Shown here: piece by piece, positions 17,774-30,000 of the stretch
How the letters are laid out: each line of letters opens with the position of its first letter
Position numbering within the stretch: the stretch's first letter is position 1
From: JAWKUK01 sp041398605
GTDB taxonomy: Bacteria; Planctomycetota; UBA1135; GCA-002686595
Reading direction: 5' to 3'
DNA: 64,000 bases
Assembly (NCBI GenBank): GCA_041398605.1
Contig: JAWKUK010000027.1
Span: forward strand, 37,013 to 101,012
Position numbers and translations under genes: made by a program
Notes under the pieces: generated by a model
Told to the model about the DNA's origin: nothing
The model's input: only the letters and a program-made list of their open reading frames with translations
Database searches by the model: none

Positions 17774-18960
17774 CTAGGGGGCTTCGGTCTGCGCGATCGC
17801 CTCGGCGACGCGCGTCACTTCGTACATGACACGGACGTCGTGGACCCGGACCACGTCCGCGCCAGCGAGCACAGCCGCCGTGACGGCCGCGGCCGTGCCG
17901 CCGATGCGATCCTCGCTCCCCTGGCGGAGCGCGGACAGCCCAGCGCCTGGTCTGTCATCGCCCCGTCTGTCATCGCCCCGTCGGTCATCGCCCCGTCGGT
18001 CATCGCCCTGCCTGTCATCGGCATCGAGCACGTGCGCGATGAAGGACTTGCGGGACGGACCGAAGAGGAGCGGGAGGCCCAACGAGCGCAGCTCCAGCGC
18101 GCGCGCCAACAATGCGAGATTGTGGGGGAGCCGCTTGCCGAAGCCGATGCCTGGGTCGAGCGTGATTCTAGACAGGGGGATCCCCGCGTCCAGCGCCGCC
18201 CGCGCACGACGCCGCAAATGTGTGGCGACGTCAAGCACGGGGTCCCCGTAGCGCGGGTCGCGCTGCATCTCCGGCGGCGTCCCCTGGCGGTGCATCGCGA
18301 CGAACTCGACGCCGAGCGCGGCGACGGTGGCGAGCATGTCCGGGTCCGCCTCGCCCGCGCTGACGTCGTTTACGAGCGCAGCTCCGGCGGCGACGGCCGC
18401 GCGCGCGACGGCTGCCTTGGTGGTGTCGATCGAGAGCCTGGTCCCGGTGTCGCGCGCGAGGGCCTCGATCACGGGCAGGACACGCTGGAGCTCTTCGGCG
18501 AGCGCGACGGGCGCGGCCCCGGGGCGCGTGGACTCTCCGCCGATATCGAGGACGTCCGCGCCAGCGGCCACGAGCGCGCGCCCATGTGCGACCGCGGCCT
18601 CCACCGCGAGGAAGCGGCCGCCGTCTGAGAAGCTGTCCGGGGTCACGTTGACGATCCCCATCAGGCGCACCCGGCTGCGCGGGGCTTCGCGCGCCATGGC
18701 CGCGTCGAGCAGGGCCTGCGCGACCTGAGCGCCGCGCTCGCTCGCCTCTCGCAGCCGCGCTTCTGAGGCCTCGAAGACGACGCCGTGGCCGCTTGCAGAG
18801 CCGCGCTCGGAGCGCGCCCAAGGGCGCCACAGGTCCACGGGGGTCTCGCGCGGAACCAGGAAAGAGATCTCGCGCCCGGCGCCACGCCCGAGGGCGAGGG
18901 CGCCGAGCGCGAGCCCGACATCGGAGAACGCTCCGCCGGTTGCCGCGCGCCCGTGCGTGC

Positions 18961-18964
<4 letters not shown>
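17774..18964 (-). CDS. folP: Dihydropteroate synthase FolP
   Basis: The 396-residue TIM-barrel enzyme condenses p-aminobenzoate with dihydropterin pyrophosphate in folate synthesis. Motifs: MGIVNVTPDSFSDGGRF (pterin/phosphate site), GADVLDIGGESTRPGA, LSIDTTKAAVA, LVNDVSAGEAD and the late LLFGPSRKSFIAHVLD. The order and spacing are canonical. It has an extra N-terminal region of about 110 residues of unknown role, and a repetitive D-D-R-R-G insertion after the K-S-F-I motif, encoded by a 15-bp tandem repeat at 17951-18025. The insertion occupies a loop before the C-terminal helix. The start ATG overlaps the ftsH stop in an ATGA junction. Confidence 0.92.
17951..18025. repeat. 15-bp tandem repeat, five copies, inside folP
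   Basis: Five consecutive 15-bp units of the type TCTGTCATCGCCCCG are present; units 1-2 are identical, units 3-4 have TCGG at the start, and unit 5 is more diverged. Because 15 is a multiple of three the repeat stays in frame, adding D-D-R-x-G units to the protein. Copy number may vary between strains. Confidence 0.9.
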
Positions 18965-21381
<2,417 letters not shown>

Positions 21382-21539
21382 GGATCTGGTATCGGCCCGA
21401 GAGGCCCGGACCTCCAGGGGAGAACCGGGATGCGGCCCCCCATGTTAGTGTCCGAAGTCCACGCGCTGCGAACAGGAACGTCCAGCGTGTGGCGAGTCGG
21501 TGAATTCGCTGCCCGTGGGGGCCTTATCCGTGGGGGCCC

Positions 21540-22202
21540 TCAGGGGGCGCTCGCTGCCTGCAGCGGGGTCTGCGGCGCCTCGTCTTCCACCGCCATCAAG
21601 AGCAACACGAGGCGCTCGGCCGCGACCTCGACTGCGCGCTGCCGCGCATCCAGCGCGCCGTCGGCGACGTCGAGCGTCGAGCCCACTCGGACCGAGGCCT
21701 CCGCGCGCCGCACCACCGTGCCGCGGCGGACGTCGAAGAGCTCACCCGTGACCTGGACCGCCGTGCCGGACTCGAGGGGGCGGTTGCCCGAGCTGCGGAT
21801 GCCCTCGACGTGCCGGACGTCCAGGATCCGGCCGCGAACGACGACCTCAGCCTCGCTCGGCACGACCAGGCGCGCGTCGACCCAGCGCCGCGTGGCGTCG
21901 CTCAGGGCGGCGTGGAGGGCGCGCTCGAGGTCGGGCTCGCGGCTCTGGTTGTCGAAGACCTCGATGCCGATGCGGGCGGCGGCCGCGCCGGACGCGCGCC
22001 GCGGGGTCAGCCCCGCGGAGTAGCCGCAGCCCGCGCTCAGCACGACGGCGCAGGCGGCGAGGGCCGTGAGCGCGGTGAGGGCAGCTCGGCCCCAGCGTCG
22101 ACGGTCCGCGCGGGCGAGCGCAGGCCCCGCGAGGAGCCCACGGACGTGCGTCCAGAGGTGCGCGCGTTGGAGGCCTCCGGAGGGGCGTAGCGGCGCGCTC
22201 AT
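21540..22202 (-). CDS. LptE-like outer-membrane lipoprotein
   Basis: The 220-residue protein has an N-terminal hydrophobic segment ending in a lipobox (VVLSAGC, Cys 59), predicting an outer- or inner-membrane lipoprotein. After the Cys come GYS, then IGIEVFDNQSREPDLE and an amphipathic helix LERALHAALSDATRRWVD, then beta strands VVVRGRILDVRH; this order matches the LptE family (LPS assembly partner of LptD) seen in diverse diderms. The start at 22202 overlaps the stop of the BamD-like gene (ATGA), so I use it although the frame is open further upstream. The N-terminus before the signal segment is about 40 residues long, which is unusual. Co-occurrence with a BamD-like lipoprotein supports an outer-membrane biogenesis role. 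Confidence 0.75.
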   Translation of the reverse strand: MSAPLRPSGGLQRAHLWTHVRGLLAGPALARADRRRWGRAALTALTALAACAVVLSAGCGYSAGLTPRRASGAAAARIGIEVFDNQSREPDLERALHAALSDATRRWVDARLVVPSEAEVVVRGRILDVRHVEGIRSSGNRPLESGTAVQVTGELFDVRRGTVVRRAEASVRVGSTLDVADGALDARQRAVEVAAERLVLLLMAVEDEAPQTPLQAASAP

Positions 22203-23431
22203 TGACCGCCGCCTTGCTGCGGGGCGACGCCGGGCTCGCCGAGCGCGTCGGGCATGACCGGCCGCTCGATTCGCCCAGGTCCGTCCGCGTCGCGCGCGCT
22301 CGGCTCGCGCTCGACCTGCACCTTCGCCGGGATCGCGATGGCCTGGGCTAGGAGCGCCTCGGCCTCGGCCACTTGCTCGAGGTTCCCGGCGCGGCGCGCC
22401 TCCTCTTCCGCGCGCAACGCATGGAACCGGATCCCGGCCGCCGAATCGACCTTGGCATAGAAGCGCGCGGCGAAGAGGTCGTTGTCCGCGAGGCGTTGCC
22501 GGGCGTCGACGAGCATCAGCTCGACGTCCGGACGGAGCTCGTGGTCGGGGTGCACTTCGAGCCAGCTCTCGAGCTCGACGCGCGTCCGCTGCAGCGTGTC
22601 CCGCGCGTAGTCCGGTCGGTCGAGCGAGCGCAGCCGCAGGCGCGGGATCGCCGCCTCGCTCGCGATGCGGAAGGGGGAATCGGGCGCCCAAAGGACGAGC
22701 TCTTGGTGCTTTTGGATCGCGTCGCGCCACAGCCGCCGCTCTTCGTAGATCGTCGCGAGCCGATTGAGCGCGTCGTCCGCCTCCGCGTGGTTGGGGTATT
22801 CGAGCGCGAGGTATTCGAGCACCTGCGGCGCGAGCGCCCGGTACGAGAAGAAGAGCAGGTAGTGCCCGCGGTCGTCCGCGAGGGACATACCGATCTTCGA
22901 CAGCAGCTCGCCGGCCTCGGTGCGCAGCGTGTGGGTCGGGTAGCGGCGATCGAGGGCGCGGATCGTCTTGAAGGCGTCCATGCGGTCGCCGTCCTCGAAT
23001 TCGATGGACGCCGCGCGCACGCCCGCGCGCGCGGCGAGGCGCATCGGGAGCTCGCTCTCGATCAGCTTCTCGAGCGCGTCCGGGTCGTCGCTGCGCCGGA
23101 TCATGTCGTCCGCGCCGCGCTCGAGGGCGACCTGCACGCGCCGCCGTACGTCGGCGTCGACCCCCTCGGTCACGCGCGCAGAGCGCAGCTGTTTCACGGT
23201 GCGCTCGAGGTCGCGCAAGGGCGCGTCGTCCCCGCGGCCCAACAAGGCCTCGGCCGCGGAGAGCGTCGCCGGGACCTTGTCCGGGTCCATCGGCTTGGCG
23301 CGCCGCAGCCCGTCAGATGAGGCGCAGCCGACCATCAGGAGCGTGCTCACGACGCACGCGAAGCGAGCGCGCGCCGCGGCGCAGGAGGACGTGCCCGCCG
23401 GGGCACTCGCGCGGGGGCGATGGGGGGTCAT
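22199..23431 (-). CDS. BamD-like tetratricopeptide lipoprotein
   Basis: The 410-residue protein carries a signal peptide ending in a lipobox (LLMVGCASS, Cys 36). Residues 60-330 are mostly helical with TPR-like pairs such as LEYLALEYPNHAEADDALNR followed by LATIYEERRLWRDAIQKHQE. This spacing (Y-P-x-x-x-x-A-x-x-A) resembles BamD/YfiO and other outer-membrane assembly lipoproteins. It is longer than BamD (about 245), so a paralogous role is possible. The C-terminal 60 residues are Pro/Gly/Gln-rich. It overlaps recO by four bases upstream and the LptE-like gene by four bases downstream. Confidence 0.7.
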   Translation of the reverse strand: MTPHRPRASAPAGTSSCAAARARFACVVSTLLMVGCASSDGLRRAKPMDPDKVPATLSAAEALLGRGDDAPLRDLERTVKQLRSARVTEGVDADVRRRVQVALERGADDMIRRSDDPDALEKLIESELPMRLAARAGVRAASIEFEDGDRMDAFKTIRALDRRYPTHTLRTEAGELLSKIGMSLADDRGHYLLFFSYRALAPQVLEYLALEYPNHAEADDALNRLATIYEERRLWRDAIQKHQELVLWAPDSPFRIASEAAIPRLRLRSLDRPDYARDTLQRTRVELESWLEVHPDHELRPDVELMLVDARQRLADNDLFAARFYAKVDSAAGIRFHALRAEEEARRAGNLEQVAEAEALLAQAIAIPAKVQVEREPSARDADGPGRIERPVMPDALGEPGVAPQQGGGQ

Positions 23432-24228
23432 GGGGCGGTGCTGGTGGGCCGATCGGGGCTCGGAGCGTCGAGGAGCGCGCGGTGGCTCTTGGGACGCGCC
23501 GCGAGATGGTAGTCGAGGAAGCGCCCGATGAAGTCACGCACTCGGGCGATGAGGGCGGGCGCGGGCGCGCTCGCGACCAGCGCCGGGAACGGGGTCGCCC
23601 CGAAGCGCGCCGCGGCGGCGAGCACTTCGGTCGGCAACGTCCCGACGCGGCGGCCGCTCGCGCGCGCCTCTGCCGCGTGCGCCGGGCAGAGGCGGCCGCC
23701 GGCGCCGGCCGAGAACGCGGCGCGCCCTGGCTGCACCTCCGCTGCGTCGCGGCCGCACGCCGCGCACCCGTCGAGCGCCGGCGCGAGCCCGACGTGCGTG
23801 AGGTACAGCAGCTCGAAGACCGTCAGCGTCAGCTCCGGGGGCGCGCCGGCGTCGAGTCGGTCGAGGGTCAATGACGCGAGGTCGAAGAGGCGCGGATCGG
23901 GCTCGCCTGGCCGCGCTGCGATGTCGACGAGCTCCAGCGTCGTGGTCGCGGCGCGCCAGGCGTCGGTGGCGCCGCTGATCCGCCGGCGCCGCACGGCGAG
24001 CTCGCCGGCGGCGAGCGTCCCGAGCTCCTGGTCGGGCTTGGCGTGCCATTCGAGCTGCAGCGTGTCCAAGAGGTCCAACGTGTGCGCGAAGCGCGACGTC
24101 GCACGGTGTGCCCCCTTGGCGAGCAGGTGCACGCGGCCGTGGGTCCGGGCGAGCCCTTGGACGACGAGCGAGGACTCGCCGAACGGCGTCCTGCGCACCA
24201 GGAGCACGCGATCGCGCAAGGCCGCCAT
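23428..24228 (-). CDS. recO: DNA repair protein RecO
   Basis: The 266-residue protein has the RecO layout. An N-terminal OB-fold (RVLLVRRTPFGESSLVVQGLA, then GRVHLLAKGAHR) is followed by a helical domain and a zinc-finger region with CAACG near residue 160 and LCPAH near 190. The finger reads C-x2-C ... C-x2-H rather than four cysteines, a variation to note. RecO loads RecA onto SSB-coated DNA with RecF/RecR. It lies 7 bases after the CorC-like gene and overlaps the next gene by 4 bases, so it is part of the same transcript. Confidence 0.85.
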   Translation of the reverse strand: MAALRDRVLLVRRTPFGESSLVVQGLARTHGRVHLLAKGAHRATSRFAHTLDLLDTLQLEWHAKPDQELGTLAAGELAVRRRRISGATDAWRAATTTLELVDIAARPGEPDPRLFDLASLTLDRLDAGAPPELTLTVFELLYLTHVGLAPALDGCAACGRDAAEVQPGRAAFSAGAGGRLCPAHAAEARASGRRVGTLPTEVLAAAARFGATPFPALVASAPAPALIARVRDFIGRFLDYHLAARPKSHRALLDAPSPDRPTSTAP

Positions 24229-24235
24229 GGGGGGC

Positions 24236-25741
24236 TCACGCCGAGCGGCGCACCAGGACCTTCAGCACGCGGCGATCGCTGGCCTCGAGCACCGAGAACT
24301 CGACGTTGTCCTTCGTGAAGCCCTCGCCCGGCGCTGGGAAGCGGCCGAGCTCCGCCAGGACGAAGCCGCCGAGGGTCTCGAAGTCCGCCTCCTCCGGGAG
24401 GTTGAGCCCCAGCTCTTCGTTGACCTCAGACACGTGCAGCGTCGCTTCGAGCTCGAACGAGCCGTCCTCGCGGCGCTTGATCGGCGCCTCTTCGTCCTCG
24501 TCTTCGTCGTCGTGCATCTCGCCGACGAGCTCCGCGACCACGTTCGAGAGCGTCACGAGGCCGGCGGTCCCGCCGTACTCGTCGACGACGATCGCCATCT
24601 TCTGCTTGCGGGTGCGGAACTCGGACAGGAGCTCGGTGATCTGCTTCGTCTCGGGCACGAGGAGCGGCGGCCGCATGACCTCTGCGATCGACGTCGTGTC
24701 CAGGCGATCGCCCGCGACGGCCTTGGCCGCTTCGAGGGCAGCGAGCGTGCCGATGACGGTGTCGACCGTCCCGGAGTAGACGGGGATCCGCGAATAGCCT
24801 GACTCCGCGAAGATCGCGATGGCCTCGCGCAGCGTCGCGTTCACCGGGACGGCCGCGATCTCCGTCCGCGGCGTCATGACCTCTGCGGCGTCGACGTCGC
24901 GGAACTCCATGACGTTGGCGAGCAGCTCGCGGGTGTGCTCTTCGAGCGGCCCTGCGAGCTCTTCGCTCTCGACCATGGCGCGGAAGCCCTCGACGAGTTG
25001 GCGCGCTTCCGGGTTCGAGTCGCGGACGCCGAAGCCCCGCAGGATCGCGCGCCGCAGCGCTTCCAGGAGGTGGACGAAGAGCTCCACCGGGCGCTGCGCG
25101 ACGGCGAAGGCCGGCAAGAGGCGCACGATGAAGCCCTCTGAGCGCGAGCGCGCGAGGGACGTCGGCAGCCATTCCCCGACGAGCAGCACGAGCGGCGCCG
25201 CGACCGCGATCGCGACGGCGACGTCGACGCCGGTCGGCGGGTCCTCGCCCGCGACGAACGCGACGACGAGCGCGACAAAGACGACCTGGAACGCGATCTC
25301 CAGGAGGTTCGCGCTGGAGGCGAGCACGTCGCTGCGTGTGAGCAGCCGCGCGAGTCGATCGCGCGCTGGGCCCTCGGGGACGCGCTTCAGGACGTCCCCA
25401 GGGACCGCGCGCATGAGGCTCGTGCGCAGCGCGACGCAGAGGGCGGCGAAGGCCAGCACCACCACGCCCGAGGCCAGCGTCCCGATCGGCGAGTCGAACA
25501 GCACGGTGCCCAGCGGGCCCGCTTGTGCCGACCCGAGGTCCGCGGAGCCCAGCTCGACCGGGTCCGTCACGGTCGGCGTCGAGGCCAGGGGCGCTGTCCC
25601 CCAATCCGCAAGGTCGGGGCGCGCCACGTCAGGGCGCGCAGGATCCCGGGAGCCGGGGTCGATGAGCACAGCTGGCAGGGCCCCCGGCGTGGGAGGTGGG
25701 GGCGGGACGTCGGCCGACGGCGGAGTTGGGAGTGTGATCAC
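24236..25741 (-). CDS. CNNM/CorC-like (HlyC/CorC family) membrane protein with CBS domains
   Basis: A GTG start at 25741 gives 501 residues. An Ala/Pro-rich leader is followed by about four membrane segments (about residues 85-225: GVVVLAFAALCVAL, FQVVFVALVVAFVAGE, AVAIAVAAPLVLLVG), then a helical linker and two CBS repeats (VMTPRTEIAAVPVNATLREA, then IAEVMRPPLLVPETKQITEL) ending in MAIVVDEYGGTAGLVTL. The C-terminal CorC_HlyC domain ends the protein (LGGFVLAELGRFPAPGEGF). The family is linked to magnesium/cobalt efflux or membrane integrity; the substrate here is not shown. The start is uncertain: the frame is open to 26026 but the extra part is low-complexity and contains an insertion-sequence-like end. 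Confidence 0.85.
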   Translation of the reverse strand: MITLPTPPSADVPPPPPTPGALPAVLIDPGSRDPARPDVARPDLADWGTAPLASTPTVTDPVELGSADLGSAQAGPLGTVLFDSPIGTLASGVVVLAFAALCVALRTSLMRAVPGDVLKRVPEGPARDRLARLLTRSDVLASSANLLEIAFQVVFVALVVAFVAGEDPPTGVDVAVAIAVAAPLVLLVGEWLPTSLARSRSEGFIVRLLPAFAVAQRPVELFVHLLEALRRAILRGFGVRDSNPEARQLVEGFRAMVESEELAGPLEEHTRELLANVMEFRDVDAAEVMTPRTEIAAVPVNATLREAIAIFAESGYSRIPVYSGTVDTVIGTLAALEAAKAVAGDRLDTTSIAEVMRPPLLVPETKQITELLSEFRTRKQKMAIVVDEYGGTAGLVTLSNVVAELVGEMHDDEDEDEEAPIKRREDGSFELEATLHVSEVNEELGLNLPEEADFETLGGFVLAELGRFPAPGEGFTKDNVEFSVLEASDRRVLKVLVRRSA

Positions 25742-26118
25742 AGGCGAAGCGCGGAAGCAGGCGCGCCGCGACCGGGCCGCCGGCAAACCGCCGGCGCTCC
25801 GGAGGGGCGCGCACCACGAGGATAAGCCGTACGACCCCGCCGGGCCAATCCCCCCCAGGAAGCTGGCCCCCTTCGCTGGTTCGCGTCGGAGCGACCACTC
25901 TCGGTTGTAGTGGGTCGAGGGCGAGGCTACCAGCAGGCGGGTTGGACCAACCAAGGGGTCCAGCTTCATGGGGTGGGGCGGCCTGGGGCTGCCTCCTGGT
26001 GGACCCCCCCTCGCGCCGGGGGACAATCGGGGGACAAGCTGTTACGGGGGCGTAACGGGCACGGGCCGGCCGAGGCCCCTCGGCACGCAGTGCTGGGGCG
26101 GTCGATCGGCCGTAAGTC
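25742..26118. other. Divergent intergenic region with an IS-end-like sequence
   Basis: The 377 bases separate the CorC-like gene (-) from an ECF sigma gene (+). The region probably holds promoters for both directions, but I cannot place them with confidence. The segment 25947-25968 matches 19 of 22 bases of the terminal repeat of the insertion sequence at 40535-41826. The rest shows no recognisable gene. Confidence 0.6.
25947..25968. repeat. Solitary insertion-sequence end-like repeat
   Basis: CCAACCAAGGGGTCCAGCTT followed by CA differs at three positions from the right-hand 22-base repeat of the element at 40535-41826 (positions 5, 8 and 22). No partner repeat was seen nearby, so it may be a relic of an excised or deleted copy, or chance. 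Confidence 0.4.
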
Positions 26119-26925
26119 ATGACTAGGAAGGCATTTAGCTTGCTGGCTGACGGTCGCGCCGGGGGCCTCGGGCACGCGCTTTGCTCCCTGAGCGGCGTGG
26201 TCCCGCCCCCCGTCCTCGCAGTCGCCCCCGCCTCGCTCCGGCGGTCCGCGGGCGTGTCCCCGTTCGCGCGGCAGGCGGAGTTGCCTGCTGGGCAGGTGTC
26301 TGAGCTCGACGCAGCGCTGAGCGCGTGCATGGAGCGGTTTCGGGAAGGCCGCCGCGCCCAAGACTTCGAGGAGCTGTACCGGCACGGTCGGTCCTTGGTG
26401 CTCGCTTGGATCGTCCAGGCGCTAGGGCGCCAGCGTGCGACCCTCGACCCGTTCGACCTCGTCCAGGACACGTTCGTGAACATCTTTCGCTACGCCGCGG
26501 GCTTCCGGCACGACGACGCCATGAGCTTCCGTCGGTGGGCACGGACGATCGCGGGCAATGTCGTGCGTCGGGCCGGGCGCGTGCGAGCTGGGGCCCTTGC
26601 GGCGAGCAGCTTCGATCACGAGACGGCGTGTGAGCCCACAGACCCGCGCCCTGGACCGGGGGTGGTGCTCGAGGACGCGGAGCGGGAGGGCGAGCTGCGG
26701 CGGGCCTATACGCTCATGTTGCTGCAGTACGCCGCGGCGTACGCGACCCTGTCCCCGCGCGATCGCGAGGCGCTGCGCCTCGTCGAGGTGGAGGGGCTCG
26801 CGTACCGCGAGGTCGCGGAGCGCCTCCAAGTCGGGCTCTCGAACACGAAGATGATCGTGTTCCGCGCCCGGCAGCGGCTCCGCGCGCGCCTCGAGCAGGG
26901 CCTCGCGGGACAGCGCGCGGCGTGA
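26119..26925 (+). CDS. ECF-family RNA polymerase sigma factor
   Basis: The 268-residue protein has sigma region 2 at about 85-145 (FEELYRHGRSLVLAWI, then DLVQDTFVNIFRYAAGF and MSFRRWARTIAGNVVRR) and region 4 at about 205-262 (LSPRDREALRLVEVEGLAYREVAERLQVG, then SNTKMIVFRARQRLR). The first 60 residues show no domain; a GTG at 26296 would give a normal-length ECF protein and may be the true start. No anti-sigma gene is adjacent: the next gene on the right is convergent. It may be controlled by partner proteins elsewhere. The stop codon lies inside a 12-base palindrome (26922-26933). Confidence 0.88.
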   Translation: MTRKAFSLLADGRAGGLGHALCSLSGVVPPPVLAVAPASLRRSAGVSPFARQAELPAGQVSELDAALSACMERFREGRRAQDFEELYRHGRSLVLAWIVQALGRQRATLDPFDLVQDTFVNIFRYAAGFRHDDAMSFRRWARTIAGNVVRRAGRVRAGALAASSFDHETACEPTDPRPGPGVVLEDAEREGELRRAYTLMLLQYAAAYATLSPRDREALRLVEVEGLAYREVAERLQVGLSNTKMIVFRARQRLRARLEQGLAGQRAA

Positions 26926-26933
26926 CCGGTCAC
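26922..26933. repeat. 12-base palindrome at the sigma stop codon
   Basis: GTGACCGGTCAC is a perfect palindrome containing the TGA stop of the sigma gene. It lies in the 85-base gap before a convergent gene. It could be a protein-binding site or part of a terminator; chance is also possible. Confidence 0.3.
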
Positions 26934-27010
26934 TGGCACGCAGCCAGGACACACCGCCTCGGACCAGGCTGCGCCGCGCCCCCGCGCGCCAGGGTCCCCG
27001 CGCCAAGTGA

Positions 27011-30000
27011 TCAGCGCCGCGCTTGACGCACAGCGTTGACCGCTTCGCCCACGTGCCCCCGGAAGCCTGGAAAGTACTGCTCCACGACCTCGAGGCTCAG
27101 GCGACGACCGGACCACTCGCCGGTCCTGGGGTCGAAGGCGATCATGCCCTTGTGCTCGAGCATCTTCTGCATCGCGAAGTCCGCATCGATCAGCGCGTCC
27201 CAGGCGTCGTCGCCGAAGTAACGGGTCCCGCGCATGCTGTTCACATGCGCGAACCCTTGGCCCATGCCGTGCAGGATGTTCTCCAACAGGGTGTCCGCAT
27301 CATCGAAGCTCCCCCAGGGCAGGATGCGATCGAGGTCGAGCAGCCCGGCCTCCCAACGCAGCCCGTTGGGGAAGAAATAGACGTTGAACAGGTGGCCGTC
27401 TTCCATGACGAGGCCCGCTCGTCCGAGGCGCTTGTAGAGCTGTGCGAGCGCGTGCTGGAAGGCGACGGGGAGCGGCCCCTCGACCTCGAGCTGTCGCAGC
27501 CCGCCGTGGACGACGGCCCCTGCCTGATTGCGAACGACGCGCCGTGAGAGGGTGATCGCGTTCGCCGGGAGCCGCTCGCAGAGCGTGAACGCGACCCTGC
27601 CGTCGCTGCCACTGCCGAGGACCCGCAGGTGGGGGATCCCGGCCGCCGCGAGGCGCTCGGACGTACGTAAGGTCACTTCGATCTCCGCCTGGGCCTTGGC
27701 GAGGTCCCGTTCTTTCAAGAGCTTGATCACGCCCTCGGGCATCTCGTCGAGCGCGTGCACGACCGCCGAGACGCCTTCGCCGATTCGTGCGCCCAGGGCG
27801 ACGCTCACGTGCTCGCCGTCGGGCGTACGCATGCGCAGCCGCCAGCCTCCGCCGTTCGCGTCCGGAAAGAAGTCGGGCCGCCTGATCGGGGACGGCACCT
27901 CCGCGTCGACTTCGGTCCCGATGCTGCGGAACCAGTCTTGCTCCCAGAAGCGCTCCGCGCGCGCCACCTCGAGGTTCTCCTCCAGCGACCCCATCAGCTT
28001 CGTGAGGCGCCGCTGCACAGGCTCGGTCAAGCATCGCACGGCCGCCGCGGACTCATCGCTAGCCAGGCCCAAGGCGCCGAGCAGGACATTGCGGTCATCC
28101 GAGTCGAGCGCGCGAAACTCCTGGAGGCCCCCGTCTTCGACTCGCTCGATCAGAGCGTTGACGCGCTCCGAAAGAGGCAGATCCTTGGTCTGGATGCGAG
28201 TCGTCTCGAAGGCGGGGTCGGCGTCAGCGGCGGAGAGACCCGAGGGCACATCGGGTGGTCGGACATGCGACGGCGGCAAACGTGGCGGGGGCGCACCTGC
28301 GCTCGGCGCTACGCCCGCGCTCTTCGAAGAGACCTTTGTCGTCCATGCGTAGGGGCTCTGGTAGCGGCCCAAGCGCACGGCTTGCACCAAGGGCAGGACC
28401 TCCGATGCTGCGCCGACGACGCTACCGACCGATTCCGCGATCAGCATCCAAGCTGGTTTGACCTGGGCCGCCGACGTTTGCCAACGCTCGGCCGACAGCA
28501 CACCCGTCGCGCCGCGGGCGAAGGCGAGCTCCGCGCGCTGCCGCTTGAACTGAGAGGACTTGTTGTAGACCGTGCTCACGCCGCCGGCGACTTCCCAGAA
28601 CGTCGTTGCGCCGCGCACGCCGACCACGACACGGTTTCCAAAGTAGAGCGCTCCACGCAAGGCCATCACGTGGGCGAAGGGAGTCACGATTCCGCCGATG
28701 GCGACCAAGACGTCCAGCTCTGCGTCCTGCAGGGCCTCGGCATCGATGAGCTGGTTGTGGAGCCCTTCGATCGATGGCAGGTGCAGCTTTGGCGCCAGCT
28801 CCGGAATCCACCAGACCCCATCGCCGATGCGCTCGCGCCGCAGGAGGTTCGGCAGCATGCGCTCGCGTACTGGGTCAAGGCCGAGCCCCGCCAGCCGTAT
28901 CAGCTGCTCCGGGTCATCACGCGAGATGTCGCGGCAGTGGGCGATCGCCGCGTCAAGGTCGGAGAGCAGCTGCCGCGCGACTTCGCGTGCCACGCGACGG
29001 GCATGCTTCGCACGCAGCACGCCGACCTCTGGCTCCCACAGGAACGCCTCCCAGAGCGTCTCGCCGCGCACCCCTTCGAGGGCGAGCGGAAGAGAGCCCA
29101 TTCGGCTCTGTCTCTCGCGCGCGTTCGCGCGCAGCTCGACCTCATACCACCGCTCGGCCAGCCCGTCATCGCTCAGCACTTCCGTGCAGAACGCTTCGAT
29201 CTCTCCACGTCGGCCTAAGAGCTCGCGCAGGATCTCATCCCGGATGAGGTACAGCGAGGCGAGGTCGCCGAGGAGCAGCTCGATGTTGTGTTTGCCAAAG
29301 CTGAGCCAGCCCCCGGCGGAGAGACTCTCGACGACCTTCGTGCTCGGCCAGTCCGCGCTGGAATCGAGCCCAGCGCGCTCACATGCGTGCACCCAAGCGG
29401 TGTGCCAGCTGTGCCCCACGCGCCCCGGGTCGCCCGCGAAGCGCGCCCCAACCGGGTTGCAGACGATCGGCGTGGCGCGCGGCAGGGCCATCAAGAGCGT
29501 CGCGTCCAATGGGACCTTCAGCGTGTCGCTCGGCTCCGGCTGCGGCAGCCCTGGGGCGAGCGCTGGCATGCGCAGCACGCGGCTCCGATAGAGGACCGTC
29601 TCGCCAGGAGCGCGCGACAGGCGCACACCTGAAACGCCCGCGAGGTCGAGCGCTTCGAGCTCCGCTCCAGGGCGCTGGGCGCCGAGGTTCACTTCGAGCT
29701 CGCTCGCGTCGATTTCGCGGTCGAGCTCGAGCTCCACCACGATCCTGTCGCTGTCAAACACGTCCGCCACCGATGCGGTGGAGCCGTCAGGCAATATGCG
29801 TCGCAGGCGCAAGTCGCCGACCGCGGCGGGGCAGTCGTCCGACCGCCCGAAGGCCCAGTCGATGGCGTGCCCGTCGAGCTGAAAGCGGTAGGTCCCGGGC
29901 ATCGCGCCGGGCTTCGGTTGGGCGATGATGGCCACGCGGTCGTAGGCCAGCATCCAGTTCAGAACCTGGAGCCCCTCGAAGGTCGTGTTGTCCACGCCGC

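Noticed and set aside
17951..18025. Tandem repeat considered as a CRISPR array
   Set aside because: Units are contiguous 15-mers without spacers and lie in frame inside folP.
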